From an uncultured Pelagibacteraceae bacterium (GTDB taxonomy: Bacteria > Pseudomonadota > Alphaproteobacteria > Pelagibacterales > Pelagibacteraceae): DNA of 64,000 nucleotides. The DNA lies in NCBI GenBank assembly GCA_902622545.1, contig CACNQD010000003.1:124001-188000 (forward strand), given 5' to 3'. A model generated the notes under the pieces. The model saw nothing but the letters and a program-made list of their open reading frames with translations. It made no database searches and was not told the DNA's origin. The translations under genes and the position numbers were made by a program. Each line of letters begins with the position of its first letter. The stretch's first letter is position 1. This document shows positions 1 through 11,000 of this stretch, one piece after another.

Positions 1-98
1 AAGACGAGATAAAATCTAAAAATATTCGTGAGGATATTTTAAAAAATTCACCAAACAAAAATAAAGATTTTTTTGTTGTACCTAAGGTAGTTGAATAA
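1..98 (+). CDS. gatC: Asp/Glu-tRNA amidotransferase subunit C, 3' end only
   Basis: This is the last 31 codons and the stop of a gene that begins before the window, read from base 3. The tail ends in FFVVPKVVE, typical of GatC C-termini. GatC is the small scaffold subunit of the GatCAB complex, which converts misacylated Glu-tRNA(Gln) and Asp-tRNA(Asn) to the amides. Its TAA shares its last A with the gatA ATG, which indicates translational coupling. The call rests mostly on the adjoining gatA and gatB. Confidence 0.85.
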   Translation, partial: DEIKSKNIREDILKNSPNKNKDFFVVPKVVE

Positions 99-1555
99 TG
101 AGCAATATAACAGATTTAAAATTAGTTGAACTTGTAGATAAAATTAAAAAAAAAGAATTATCATCAACGGAGGTAACTATTGCTTTTATCGAAAGATCAA
201 AAAAATCAAAAAAACTTAATGCTTATATTTCTGAAAATTATGAAAATTCAATTAAAAAAGCAAAAATATTTGATCAAAAACCAGACTTTAAAAAAAAATT
301 ACCTGGCATACCTATTGCTGTAAAAGACTTGTTTTGTACAAAAAATATTAGAACTACAGCTGGAAGTAAAATTCTTGAAAATTTTGTTCCAACTTATGAA
401 TCAACAGTAACTCAAAATATTCTTGATGAAGGAGGTATTATAATTGGGAAGTTAAACTGTGATGAATTTGCAATGGGTTCTTCAAATGAAACAAGTTATT
501 TTGGAAACGTTCAAAATCCGATATCTGAGAATTTAGTACCTGGTGGATCTTCTGGTGGATCATCATCAGCACTGGCTGCAAAATTAACTCCAGCAACAAT
601 AGGTACAGATACAGGTGGATCTATTAGACAACCAGCGTCTTTCACTGGCACAGTTGGTTTAAAACCAACATACGGCAGTTGCTCCAGGTATGGTATAGTA
701 GCATTTGCATCATCTTTGGATCAAGCAGGACCCATGACTCATGATGTTAAAGATTGTTCTTTGATGTTAGAAATTATGAGTAATTACGATACAAAAGACT
801 CAACTTCTGTTGAATTCAAAAGAGAAAATTATTTAAATAATTTAAATGAGAATATTAAAGGAAAAAAAATAGGCATACCAAAAGAATATAGAGTTGATGG
901 AATGCCAAAAGAAATTGATGAGCTATGGGAAAAAGGAATAAAAATTATTAAAGAAAATGGTGGTGAAATTGTTGAGATAAGTTTACCTAATACTAATTAT
1001 GCTTTACCAACATATTACATTGTAGCTCCCGCAGAAGCCTCATCAAATCTTGCTCGATACGATGGTGTAAAATATGGTTTTAGATCAAAAGGTGAAAATC
1101 TTATAGATATGTATGAAAAAACAAGATCAGAGGGCTTTGGTGATGAAGTAAAGCGAAGAATTATGATTGGAACATATGTTTTATCATCTGGTTATTACGA
1201 TGCATATTATTTAAAAGCACAAAAAGTAAGAAGACTAATCAAAAATGATTTTGATGAGGCTTATAAAAAAGTAGATGCTATATTAACTCCATCTACACCA
1301 AGCTCTGCTTTTAAGATTGGAGAGAAATTAAACGATCCAGTATCAATGTATTTGAATGATATTTTCACAGTTCCAATTAATCTTGCAGGCTTACCTGCTA
1401 TATCAATTCCAGCGGGTCATGATAAAAAAGGCTACCCACTAGGTTTACAGGTTATAGGAAAGGCATTTGATGAGCAAAGTATTTTAAATATCGCATTTGC
1501 TTTAGAAAAAAATATAAGCTTTAAAAATAATATAACTGATTGGTGGATTAAGTGA
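98..1555 (+). CDS. gatA: Asp/Glu-tRNA amidotransferase subunit A
   Basis: GatA is the glutaminase subunit of GatCAB. It releases ammonia from glutamine and passes it to GatB. The 485-residue protein is full length for the family. The amidase Ser-cisSer-Lys triad is visible: K76 in PIAVKD, a Gly/Ser-rich motif GGSSGGSS at 149-156, and the nucleophile in DTGGS at 171-175. The start overlaps the gatC stop by one base, and the stop overlaps the GTG start of gatB by four. The order gatC-gatA-gatB indicates one operon. SAR11 probably depends on this indirect route for Gln-tRNA and/or Asn-tRNA (inference from the presence of the genes). Confidence 0.97.
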   Translation: MSNITDLKLVELVDKIKKKELSSTEVTIAFIERSKKSKKLNAYISENYENSIKKAKIFDQKPDFKKKLPGIPIAVKDLFCTKNIRTTAGSKILENFVPTYESTVTQNILDEGGIIIGKLNCDEFAMGSSNETSYFGNVQNPISENLVPGGSSGGSSSALAAKLTPATIGTDTGGSIRQPASFTGTVGLKPTYGSCSRYGIVAFASSLDQAGPMTHDVKDCSLMLEIMSNYDTKDSTSVEFKRENYLNNLNENIKGKKIGIPKEYRVDGMPKEIDELWEKGIKIIKENGGEIVEISLPNTNYALPTYYIVAPAEASSNLARYDGVKYGFRSKGENLIDMYEKTRSEGFGDEVKRRIMIGTYVLSSGYYDAYYLKAQKVRRLIKNDFDEAYKKVDAILTPSTPSSAFKIGEKLNDPVSMYLNDIFTVPINLAGLPAISIPAGHDKKGYPLGLQVIGKAFDEQSILNIAFALEKNISFKNNITDWWIK

Positions 1556-3018
1556 GCAAAAATAATGGTGAATATCTAATAATAAGAAATGATAACAAAT
1601 ATGAAGTTATTATTGGTCTTGAAGTTCATGCACAAGTCTTATCTGAGTCTAAATTATTTTCAACTTCATCAACAAAATTTGGATCAGAACCTAACACCCA
1701 AGTTAGCTTGGTCGATGCAGCATTTCCAGGAATGTTGCCAGTAATTAACGAACATTGTATTAAACAAGCTGTTAAGACAGGTATTGGATTAAAAGCTAAG
1801 ATTAACAAAAGATCAATATTTGATCGAAAAAATTATTTTTATGCTGATTTGCCTCAAGGTTATCAAATTTCTCAATATAAAAATCCAATTGTTGGTGAGG
1901 GATCTGTTACATTAGATATGCCAAATGGGGAAAAAAATATTGGTATTGAAAGACTTCATTTGGAGCAAGATGCAGGAAAAAGTATCCATGATATAGATCC
2001 TCAAAACACATTAGTTGACTTAAATAGATCAGGCGTAGCTCTAATGGAAATAGTTAGCAAACCTGATTTAAGATCTTTAGATGAGGTAAATGCATATATA
2101 AAAAAATTAAGAGCTATTATGAGATATTTAGGAACTTGCGATGGTAATATGCAGGAGGGCTCATTAAGAGCTGATGTAAACGTTTCTGTTCGAAAAAAAG
2201 GAGATAAAAAACTAGGCACTAGATGTGAAATTAAAAATGTCAATTCTATAAAATTTATGCAAATGGCAATAGATTTCGAAGCTAATCGTCAAGTAGACGT
2301 AATTGAAGAGGGTGGCTCTATTGATCAAGAAACAAGATTATTTGATACCAAAAAAAATGAAACAAGATCTATGAGATCTAAAGAAGACGCACATGATTAT
2401 AGATATTTTCCTGATCCTGATCTTTTACCGCTTGAATTAAATGATAATTATATAGATCAAATAAAAAAAGATATACCTGAGCTTCCTGATGAAAAAAAGA
2501 AAAGATTTATTGAAAAATTTAAACTATCACCTTATGAAGCAAATAAACTAGTGTCAGACATAGAAATATCAAAATATTTTGAAGAAGTTTCAAAAAACTC
2601 TGATGTAAAATTAGCTACAAACTGGATAACAGGAGAGTTATTTGCATTATTAAACGAAAAAAATATTGAAATAACAGAAAGTCCAATTTCCTCAAAAAAT
2701 TTATCAAAATTAATTAATTTAATCAAAGATGGAACCATTTCAGGCAAAATTGCTAAATCTGTGTTTGAAATAATGAGAGATGGAGATAAAGATCCAATAA
2801 CTATTGTAGAAGAAAAAGGTTTAAAACAACAAAGTGATCCTAAGGAATTAGAAAATTTAATTAATAAAGTAATTGCTGAAAACCCAAAAAATGTTGAAGC
2901 TTATAAATCAGGAAAAGACAAATTATTTGGTTTTTTTGTTGGTCAAGTAATGAAAAATTCAAATGGTAAAGCAAATCCAAAACTTGTTAATAAAATTTTG
3001 AAAAAAAAATTGAATTAA
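1552..3018 (+). CDS. gatB: Asp/Glu-tRNA amidotransferase subunit B
   Basis: GatB is the kinase and amidotransferase subunit. It phosphorylates the misacylated Glu or Asp and transfers ammonia from GatA. The 488 residues cover the catalytic cradle ([11 protein letters not shown] near 18-28, [11 protein letters not shown] near 94-104, DYRYFPDPD near 282-290) and the helical and YqeY-like tRNA-binding tail after about 320. The start is GTG inside the gatA stop (GTGA overlap). The next gene begins one base after its stop. Confidence 0.97.
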   Translation: MSKNNGEYLIIRNDNKYEVIIGLEVHAQVLSESKLFSTSSTKFGSEPNTQVSLVDAAFPGMLPVINEHCIKQAVKTGIGLKAKINKRSIFDRKNYFYADLPQGYQISQYKNPIVGEGSVTLDMPNGEKNIGIERLHLEQDAGKSIHDIDPQNTLVDLNRSGVALMEIVSKPDLRSLDEVNAYIKKLRAIMRYLGTCDGNMQEGSLRADVNVSVRKKGDKKLGTRCEIKNVNSIKFMQMAIDFEANRQVDVIEEGGSIDQETRLFDTKKNETRSMRSKEDAHDYRYFPDPDLLPLELNDNYIDQIKKDIPELPDEKKKRFIEKFKLSPYEANKLVSDIEISKYFEEVSKNSDVKLATNWITGELFALLNEKNIEITESPISSKNLSKLINLIKDGTISGKIAKSVFEIMRDGDKDPITIVEEKGLKQQSDPKELENLINKVIAENPKNVEAYKSGKDKLFGFFVGQVMKNSNGKANPKLVNKILKKKLN

Positions 3019-3019
3019 A

Positions 3020-3676
3020 ATGGGTTCAAACATTAAGATTACAAACGAACTCGAAGAATATATAAACAATCATTCTTATAAACTAAATCCGATTCAAAGA
3101 GAGATTATTAAATATAACAAAACTTTGGGTGAAAAGAAAAAAATGCAAATTTCATTAAGTCAATGTCATCTATTACACCTAATAATAAAATTATATAATC
3201 CAAAAAAAATTTTAGAAATTGGAACATTTACAGGTTTAAGTGCTTTAACAATGGGATTAGCTATGAATTATGACTCAAATTTAATAGCTATAGACAAAAA
3301 CAAACAAACTTCTGAAATAGCTAAAAATTTTTTTATTAAAGCTAATCTTGAAAACAAAATAAATCTTTTAGTTAACAATGCCAGCGACGGTCTAGACGAG
3401 CTTCTTAAAAGCAAAGAAGTTTTTGACTTAGTATTTATTGATGCTGATAAGGAAAATTATATAAATTATTTTGAGAAATCTTTAAAAATGTTAAAAAAAA
3501 CAGGAATAATTATAACAGATAATGTTTTATGGTACGGTGATGTTGTAGATAAAAATAAAAATGACAATCTTACAATTAAAATTAGAGAATTTAATTCACA
3601 TATCAATAAAGACAATAGAGTAGAAAATATCATTCTACCAATTGGAGATGGTTTATCAATTTGTAGAAAATTATAA
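3020..3676 (+). CDS. O-methyltransferase, caffeoyl-CoA OMT-like family 3
   Basis: This is a class I SAM-dependent methyltransferase of 218 residues. The SAM-binding motif I is EIGTFTG (66-72) after an alpha-helical N-terminus, and the metal/substrate motif FIDADKENY lies near residue 139. Family members are usually Mg-dependent catechol-type O-methyltransferases. In bacteria some act on tRNA 5-hydroxyuridine (TrmR/YrrM group). The neighbouring gene is trhO, a tRNA U34 hydroxylase, so a TrmR-like role making 5-methoxyuridine at tRNA position 34 is a reasonable inference but is not proven by sequence. The two genes overlap by one base (TAATG). Confidence 0.85.
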   Translation: MGSNIKITNELEEYINNHSYKLNPIQREIIKYNKTLGEKKKMQISLSQCHLLHLIIKLYNPKKILEIGTFTGLSALTMGLAMNYDSNLIAIDKNKQTSEIAKNFFIKANLENKINLLVNNASDGLDELLKSKEVFDLVFIDADKENYINYFEKSLKMLKKTGIIITDNVLWYGDVVDKNKNDNLTIKIREFNSHINKDNRVENIILPIGDGLSICRKL

Positions 3677-4575
3677 TGTATAATATTTTTGGTTTTTACA
3701 AATTTAAAAAAATTACAAATCTTAAAAAGAAAAAAAAAATACTTGATAATTACTTAAAACAAGAAAATTTTAGAGGGACTATAATATTATCCTCTGAAGG
3801 TGTAAATGGAACAATAAGCTTTAAAATTGATAGATATATTACAATAAAAAGAAATATAAAAATAATTTTAAATTTAAAGAACTTTGATAGCGAAAATTTA
3901 TCACATTATAAATATCAAGCTTTTCACAAAGGCAAAATCAAAATTAAAAAAGAACTTGTTCCTATCGGTATTAAATTAAAAAAAAGAATTATTAATAATC
4001 AAATTGATCCTGAAAATTGGAATAATTTTATTAAAAAAAAAAACACTGTCATTATTGATACAAGAAAAAGTTTTGAATTTAGAGTTGGTACCTTTAAAGG
4101 ATCAATAAATCCAAAACTGAATAATTTTAGAGACTTTCCAAAATATTTTAAATCATTAAAAAAAAATAATAACATAGGCATGTTTTGTACCGGTGGTATT
4201 AGATGTGAAAAGGCAAGTTTTTATTTGAGAAATAAAGGTTTTAAAAATGTTTATCAATTAAATGGAGGTATCATTAATTATTTAAATAAAATTGATAAAA
4301 AAAAAAGTTTATGGAAAGGTGATTGTTTTGTCTTTGACAATAGAGTATCGGTAAAACATGGCCTAAAACCTGGCAATTTAAAAATTTGCGCTGGTTGTAG
4401 AGAACCTATTACGAAATTAGAAAAAAAAAACAAGCAATATGAGGAAGGAGTTAGCTGTTCTAATTGTTTTAATAAATTAACTGATAAACAAAAACAAAGA
4501 TTTCGTATGAGACAAAAACAAATCAACCTATCTAAAAAGAAAGGTCAAAAATATTTTTATCAAATTGAAAAATAA
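3676..4575 (+). CDS. trhO: tRNA uridine(34) hydroxylase, rhodanese-like (UPF0176)
   Basis: TrhO (YceA) hydroxylates U34 of tRNA to ho5U using oxygen. The 299-residue protein has the UPF0176 N-terminal acylphosphatase-like domain (SSEGVNGTIS near 39-48) and a rhodanese domain with catalytic Cys171 in FCTGGIRCEKAS. It ends in a cysteine-rich tail with CAGC and CSNC pairs that could bind metal. The length fits the family. It directly follows an O-methyltransferase that could methylate the product, so the pair may form an ho5U/mo5U wobble-modification unit (inference). Confidence 0.92.
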   Translation: MYNIFGFYKFKKITNLKKKKKILDNYLKQENFRGTIILSSEGVNGTISFKIDRYITIKRNIKIILNLKNFDSENLSHYKYQAFHKGKIKIKKELVPIGIKLKKRIINNQIDPENWNNFIKKKNTVIIDTRKSFEFRVGTFKGSINPKLNNFRDFPKYFKSLKKNNNIGMFCTGGIRCEKASFYLRNKGFKNVYQLNGGIINYLNKIDKKKSLWKGDCFVFDNRVSVKHGLKPGNLKICAGCREPITKLEKKNKQYEEGVSCSNCFNKLTDKQKQRFRMRQKQINLSKKKGQKYFYQIEK

Positions 4576-4580
4576 ATAAT

Positions 4581-5936
4581 ATGTATAAAAAAATTAATTT
4601 ACTAAGAGATCCCATTTGGCCATTATTAAGAAAAGTAACAATTCCTGCTAGCATAGGATCATTATTTCAAACTTTTTATAATTTAGTTGATACTTATTTC
4701 GCTGGTAAAATATCACCTGAAGCTCTTAGTGCTTTGGCTAAATCTTTTCCAATATATTTTATAATAATTGCAATTGGTGTTGGAGTAGGTGCTGCTACAA
4801 ATACCTTAATCGGAAATTCAATTGGTGAAAAAAATGAAAAAAGAGCATCAATGTTCGTTGGCCAATCTTTTATATATGCTATTTTCGTTTCATTTTTAGT
4901 CACCTATGTTGGTTTAAATATTTCAGATTTTTTATTGGGACTAATGGGATCTAGTTTAGAAAATATTTTATTAACAAGAGAGTATCTTGATATAATATTT
5001 TACTGCACTGTTTTAGTTTTAATACAAACATCTTTAAATGGTACCCTAAATGCTCAAGGAGATACAAAGAGTTACAGAAATGTTTTAGTTTTTACCTTTT
5101 TTTTAAACATAATCTTAAATCCTATATTCATATTTGGATATGCTTTTATACCTTCCTTTGGTATTTCTGGAATTGCTATAGCAACAGTTATATGTCAATT
5201 CTCAGGTGCAACTTATTTAATTTATAAAGTTTATTGTTGTAAATTAAAAAAGTATCTATTTTTTGAATGCTTTAAACCAAAAATTTTTTACCTTAAAAAC
5301 CTAATATTTCAATCTGTTCCAGTTATGTTTAGTATGCTTTTAATTGGTGTTGGTTTGTTTAATGTTTTATATTTTGTAGGAAAATTTGGTGATTTGGCTG
5401 CAGCTGGTTATGGCACTGCTTTAAGAATTGAACAAGTCTTTTTGTTACCAGTTATTGGATTAAATACAGCTGTACTTTCTATCTCAAGTCAAAATTTTGG
5501 AGCTAAAAATTATGAACGAATTAGAGAATTATATTTAAAAGCTCTCAAATTTGGTTGTTCATTTATGACATTAGCAGGTATCATAATCTATTTTAATGCA
5601 TCATTCCTCATAAGTTTATTCACAGAAGATTTGAATACAATTAGCTATGGTACAATTTATTTAAAAATTGCAGCTTTAATAGGTCCGATTTATCCTACTT
5701 TTTTTATAACAACAGCCTTATTTCAATCAGTAAAAAGGCCAATATATAGTTTATACCTTGGTATCTTAAGATTAACGGCTCTACCATTTTTATGTTTATG
5801 GTATGTAATAAATATTAAAGATGGATCATATGAAGATATTTTCTATACTTTATTATTCACTAATTGGTTTATGGGATTTTGCATATTAATCTTTATTGGA
5901 TCTTTTTTTAATGCGGTTTTAAAAAAAACTAGTTAG
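4581..5936 (+). CDS. MATE family efflux transporter
   Basis: This is a polytopic inner-membrane protein of 451 residues with about 12 hydrophobic segments in two pseudo-repeats. It has MATE-type features such as the early PASIGSLFQTFYNLVDTYF region and repeated Gly/Ala-rich helices. MATE proteins export cationic compounds or metabolites driven by Na+ or H+. The substrate cannot be told. It sits six bases after trhO. Its 3' end overlaps the converging permease gene by 8 bp, which leaves no room for a separate terminator. Confidence 0.9.
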   Translation: MYKKINLLRDPIWPLLRKVTIPASIGSLFQTFYNLVDTYFAGKISPEALSALAKSFPIYFIIIAIGVGVGAATNTLIGNSIGEKNEKRASMFVGQSFIYAIFVSFLVTYVGLNISDFLLGLMGSSLENILLTREYLDIIFYCTVLVLIQTSLNGTLNAQGDTKSYRNVLVFTFFLNIILNPIFIFGYAFIPSFGISGIAIATVICQFSGATYLIYKVYCCKLKKYLFFECFKPKIFYLKNLIFQSVPVMFSMLLIGVGLFNVLYFVGKFGDLAAAGYGTALRIEQVFLLPVIGLNTAVLSISSQNFGAKNYERIRELYLKALKFGCSFMTLAGIIIYFNASFLISLFTEDLNTISYGTIYLKIAALIGPIYPTFFITTALFQSVKRPIYSLYLGILRLTALPFLCLWYVINIKDGSYEDIFYTLLFTNWFMGFCILIFIGSFFNAVLKKTS

Positions 5937-6666
5937 ACTTTGCTAACTTTTTTTCAAATTTTCTTACAAAATAAGAAACTATTAAAATTAAAATTAGATA
6001 TTCAAATATTAAAAAAGTATAAATTTCCAATGGTCTATATGTTGTAACAACAAGCTCATTTGCTTTTCTTGTTAAATCACCAATTCCTATAATTGAAACA
6101 AGAGAAGACATTTTTAAAACATATACAAATTGATTACCAATAGCAGGAAGTATATTTTTAATAGCTTGTGGTAATATTATGAGTCTTAATTTTTTAAAAA
6201 AAGAGAACCCAAGAGAGCTACCAGCTTCCCATTGAGATTTTTTAATTGAATTTATTCCAGCTCTAAATATTTCAGCTTGAAAAGCACTTTCACTTATTGA
6301 TAAAGCTATAATACCAGACACAAATGGACTAAAACTTATGCCTGTCATTATTGGTAAACCATAATAAATCCATAAGATTAAAACTAATAATGGTATCGCT
6401 CTAACGATTTCTACATAGCCTATATTTATATAAGTAAGAAATTTATTTTTTGCTAATGATGGAATTGCAATTATTAGACCTAGAATTATTGAGATAAATA
6501 TTGAAACTAGGGATATGTATATTGTTGTTGTAAATCCACTTATGAGAAATTTAAGGTTTGTTAATCCATCTACATTATTTGGAGATAAAATTAACCAGTC
6601 TAACTCTTGTTTTGAACAAGAATTAAGAAATAATAATATAAATATTAGAAAAATAATATTTTTCAC
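5929..6666 (-). CDS. Polar amino acid ABC transporter permease (HisM/GlnP type)
   Basis: This is a membrane component of an amino-acid ABC importer, 245 residues from a GTG start. The EAA-loop signature is present (AGINSIKKSQWEAGSSLG near 136-153), which couples to an ATPase, and several transmembrane helices follow. The N-terminus reads like a lipoprotein signal (hydrophobic stretch, then LNSC at 14-17), which is unusual for a permease. The upstream gene in the same direction encodes the binding protein (40-bp gap). No ATP-binding subunit lies in the window, so it must be encoded elsewhere or shared. The substrate is unknown. Confidence 0.9.
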   Translation of the reverse strand: MKNIIFLIFILLFLNSCSKQELDWLILSPNNVDGLTNLKFLISGFTTTIYISLVSIFISIILGLIIAIPSLAKNKFLTYINIGYVEIVRAIPLLVLILWIYYGLPIMTGISFSPFVSGIIALSISESAFQAEIFRAGINSIKKSQWEAGSSLGFSFFKKLRLIILPQAIKNILPAIGNQFVYVLKMSSLVSIIGIGDLTRKANELVVTTYRPLEIYTFLIFEYLILILIVSYFVRKFEKKLAKSN

Positions 6667-6706
6667 ACATATATTTATAAAGTATTAAATATTAATATCT
6701 AATTTA

Positions 6707-7471
6707 TTATAAGCTCTTTAGATTATATTTTGCTAAAAGTTCTGTAAAAAAACCAGATGATTTTTTATTACTTATCCATTCATTAACGTACTTTTTCCAT
6801 TTATCATCATCTTTACCAACCATCATTGCTAAAAATGCAGGATTTTTTTCTCCATCTGGAACTATTGCCAATTGAGGATATTTAATGACTAATTTATTAG
6901 CCTCTGTTGAGCTGGTTATATTTCCATCTGCTCTACCTGCTAAAACTTCTTGAAAATCTCTTGCAGGTGCTTCAACGGAATTTAGTTTTGATTTTGGAAA
7001 AAATTCTTTTGCTTTTTCCTCTTGTGAAGTTCCAAGTGTAGTTGCAATCGTTACTTTACTATCATTTAAAGAGTCCCAAGTTGGAAATTTTTTTAAATTT
7101 TTCTTAAGAACAAGGGGCACTGTTCCATATTTATAGTAAGTGTCAGTAAAGCCTGCAACCTCTGCTCTTTTAGGTGTTTTTGTAACACTCGTTGAGATAT
7201 CATATCTTCCTGAAGTAATTCCAGATACTATAGTTTTCCACTCTGCAGGCACAAATTTAATTGTTACACCCATATCTTTTGCTAATTCATTCATGACATC
7301 TATATCAAAACCTCTATATTTATTAGTTGCAGGATCTTTAATAGTCATAGGATCCCAATCGCCAGTTGTTCCAACTCTTAGCTCACCAGAGGACAAAATT
7401 TTATCAAGACTTGATGAATAAGAGGGTAATGCAAAGAATAAACTAAATAAAAATACTATAATTTTTTTCAT
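6707..7471 (-). CDS. Amino-acid ABC transporter substrate-binding protein (SBP_bac_3)
   Basis: This is a periplasmic binding protein of 254 residues. It has a Sec signal peptide (about residues 1-20) and then a SBP_bac_3 fold: [12 protein letters not shown] near 31-42, [11 protein letters not shown] near 54-64, [15 protein letters not shown] near 96-110. It resembles the cyclohexadienyl-dehydratase (PheC)-like branch of the family, so an enzymatic role cannot be excluded. The adjacent permease makes transport of an amino acid or related small molecule the better reading. It is the first gene of the two-gene minus-strand unit. Confidence 0.9.
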   Translation of the reverse strand: MKKIIVFLFSLFFALPSYSSSLDKILSSGELRVGTTGDWDPMTIKDPATNKYRGFDIDVMNELAKDMGVTIKFVPAEWKTIVSGITSGRYDISTSVTKTPKRAEVAGFTDTYYKYGTVPLVLKKNLKKFPTWDSLNDSKVTIATTLGTSQEEKAKEFFPKSKLNSVEAPARDFQEVLAGRADGNITSSTEANKLVIKYPQLAIVPDGEKNPAFLAMMVGKDDDKWKKYVNEWISNKKSSGFFTELLAKYNLKSL

Positions 7472-7531
7472 ATATTATTTAGTACTTAATAAAGGAGAAG
7501 ATTTCCAGGTTAACCTTGACGCACTAAATAA

Positions 7532-8095
7532 TCAGATGAATCTAGCACTATCATTCAACCATAGCCATAAATCTTCTGAAAACGACCTTCTTACAAATAG
7601 ATTAAGGTTGTTATCCTCTTTATTGTGAAGGATTACATCTATGTGATTAACAATTGTTTGAGCAACAGATCCTTTTTTCTTTTTATATTCATTAAAATTA
7701 TATGGGCAACTTTTAGACAGTAAATCGTAAACTTTATACCCTTTTAGATTAATCATTATCCAATGATCAGATACATTTGTTACAGCTCCTTGATTTAATT
7801 TTGAAATTTCATTAAATAATTTATCTTCTAAATTTATTTGATCATCTAAAGTCATTATTTTATAATTAGAGTAAATTAACCATTCGTCTGGACTCAACCA
7901 TAATAAATTAAATTTTTCGTTACCAGACGAAGTATTTGCTTCATTTGGTGGTAAAATTGATAATATTTTTCCAATTTTTGTAGAGAATTCTCTTTTATTA
8001 CTTCTAAGGTTAATTTTAATTATAGGTTCAACCTCAATAATATTTAGATCATTGAATTTTTTTTCTTCTTTAATTGGTGAATTAAAATTAAGCAT
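7532..8095 (-). CDS. soxG: Sarcosine oxidase gamma subunit
   Basis: SoxG is the small non-catalytic subunit of heterotetrameric sarcosine oxidase. The protein has 187 residues, normal for the family, and shows LWLSPDEWLIY near 64-74 and SDHWIMINLKGYKVYDLLSKSCP near 109-131. It overlaps the end of soxA by 8 bp and is the last gene of soxB-soxD-soxA-soxG. Family identity relies on position and moderate motif similarity, since SoxG is poorly conserved. Confidence 0.9.
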   Translation of the reverse strand: MLNFNSPIKEEKKFNDLNIIEVEPIIKINLRSNKREFSTKIGKILSILPPNEANTSSGNEKFNLLWLSPDEWLIYSNYKIMTLDDQINLEDKLFNEISKLNQGAVTNVSDHWIMINLKGYKVYDLLSKSCPYNFNEYKKKKGSVAQTIVNHIDVILHNKEDNNLNLFVRRSFSEDLWLWLNDSARFI

Positions 8096-11000
8096 TTAAT
8101 CTTTTATTTTCCTTATCATAAAAAACAGTGTCTGTAATAGTTACATTGATATTTTTATTTTCCATAGGAACTATTAATTTTTTACCTTTTAGTTTTTTTC
8201 CACTCCTTACTACAGCTAAAGCAATAGATTTATTAAGATTTGGACTAAAATAACTAGAGGTTACATGACCTAACATATCAATTGGTTTCTCTAAACTTTC
8301 AACAAGTTGTGCCCCCTCTTCTAAAACTTCCTTTGGATCATCAGTTAATAAACCAACTAATTGTTTTCTATCTTCTCTTATCGTATCACTTCTGTATAAT
8401 GATCTTTTACCTATAAAATCATATTTCTTTTTTCCAATAATCCAGTCCATTTGAAGATCTGAAGGTGTTAATGTTCCATCAGTATCTTGACCAGTAATTA
8501 TGAAACCTTTTTCAGCTCTTAGTAAATGCATAGTTTCAGTTCCATATGGTGTAATATTAAATTCTTTACCTGCCTCTATACATTTCTCCCAAACATCTTT
8601 AGCGTAATTAGATTGAACGTTAATTTCGTAACTATGCTCTCCGGTAAAACTAATTCTCATAATACGACAATTAACATTATCTATTTTTGTATTTTTAAAA
8701 GACATATGTGGGAAACTTTCATCTGATAGATCTAAACTTGGTATTATTTTCTTAATAATTTTTTTTGAATTTGGTCCACAAATACTCATTGTTGAATATT
8801 GATCTGTAACAGTAGTTAAATATACATTTAATTCTGGCCATTCTGTTTGTAAATAATCTTCTAGTTTTGATAAAACATTTGCTGCACCACCAGTCGTGGT
8901 CGTCATTATATAATGATTTTCCCCAAGTCTTGTTGTAACACCATCATCATAAACCATGCCATCTTCATTTAGCATTAAACCATATCTACATTTACCAATA
9001 CCAAGTTTTGACCATGCATTGGTATATACTCTATTTAAAAATTCAGACGCATCCTCACCTTGTATATCAATTTTTCCTAAAGTAGAGGCATCAAGTATTC
9101 CCGCACTTTCTCTTGCAGCTTTACTCTCTCTTTGAACAGCCTGGTACATAGTTTCTCCATTCTTAGGAAAATACCAAGGCCTTTTCCACTGTCCAACATT
9201 CTCAAATTCTGCTTTATTTTCCACATGCCAATCGTGAATAGCTGTTCTTCTTGTATGATCGAAAAACTCGCCAACGTTTCTTCCTACTATTGCTCCAAAT
9301 GTTAACGGTGTATAAGGAGGCCTAAAGGTAGTTGTGCCTAGTTCTCCCATATTTGTACCAGTTGTATCAGCGATTATACCCAGTGCATGCATATTAGATA
9401 GTTTACCCTGATCAGTTCCCATTCCTGTTGTGGTGTATCTTTTTACATGTTCTATCGATTTAAAGCCTTCTCTTAGAGCTAGTTTTACATCTTTAGCAGT
9501 CGAGTCATTTTGAAAATCTAAGAATGGCTTTGATTTAGATATAGGCTTATTCGAAGGTAACAACCATATATTTCTTTTTTGTTTTTCTTTTGAACATTTA
9601 ATATCTAAATTTTCATAATCATTTTTATCTAAGTTAAGAAAAATTTTAATTTTTTTGATAGTATTATTTATAACATCATCTAATTCAAAGTCTCCATTTG
9701 ATGATCCCACACTGATTTGTTCTGATGGCGTTTTATTTTCATCTGGAATAAAAACATTGTCATTATTCCTAAACTTTAATTTACCACCTGATTGAGTAAA
9801 CAAATGTACCATTGGTGTCCATCCACCAGAAATTCCCAAACAATCACATTTATAAGTAGTTTTGTTTCCAACAACGTTTTCACCATCTTTTGATAACTTC
9901 ATAACATCTATAGATTTAATTCTTTTGTACCCATCAGTATTAGTTATTGTATGTCCTCTTAATATTTTTATTCCTATTTTTTCTATTTTTTCTGAAAGTA
10001 TTGAGCTAGGATTTTCTCTAATATCTATAATTACTTTTACTTTAACTCCAATTTTATTTAATGAAATTGCTGTTTCATAAGCACTATCATTGTTAGTAAA
10101 TAATGAAATATTTTCTCCAGTTTTTACACCATAGTAATCAATATATTTTTTTATAGATGATGATAAAATTATTCCTGGTCTATCATTGTTACTAAAAATT
10201 AAAGGTCGTTCAATAGCTCCAGTTGCTATCACAACTTTTTTAGCTCTTATTTTTAACAATCTTTGTCTAATTTTTCCTTTTCTTTCATGAGCACCTAAAT
10301 GATCAGTTAAATTTTCTCTTGCTAAAAGATAATTATAACCATGAAAAGCAGCAACACTTGTTCTGTTTTTAATTGTCAAGTTTGGTATTTTTTTTAGTTT
10401 CTCTATTTGATTTTTTAACCATAAATTTGAGGTTTCACTATTTATTTTAAAAATATCATCATCTTGATATATTGTTGATCCTCCAAGATAACTTTTGTCA
10501 TCTATTAGTATTGTATTGAGACCTTTTTCTGCCGATAATTTAGCTGATAATATGCCAGAGATACCACCGCCAATTATTAAAACATCACAATGTAAATATT
10601 GATGATCATACAAATCTTGATCTGGTTTAGTTGGAGATTTGCCTAATCCAGCAGAATGTCTAATAAAAAATTCATATTTTTCCCAAAAACTAGCGGGCCA
10701 CATAAAAGTTTTATAATAAAATCCTGCCGGTAGAAGAGGGGATAGAAAATTATTTATACCTCCAATATCGAAATTTACACTTGGCCAACAGTTTTGGCTA
10801 AAAGCTTCTAAACCCTCATATAATTCAATTTCAGTAGCTCTTACGTTTGGATCAGTTAATGCAGGATCTTTCGCAACCTGAACAATTGCATTAGGCTCTT
10901 CTGAACCACAGGTCATTATTCCTCTAGGTCTATGATATTTAAAACTTCTTCCCACTAAATGAATATTATTTGCCAATAAAGCAGAGGCCAATGTATCACC

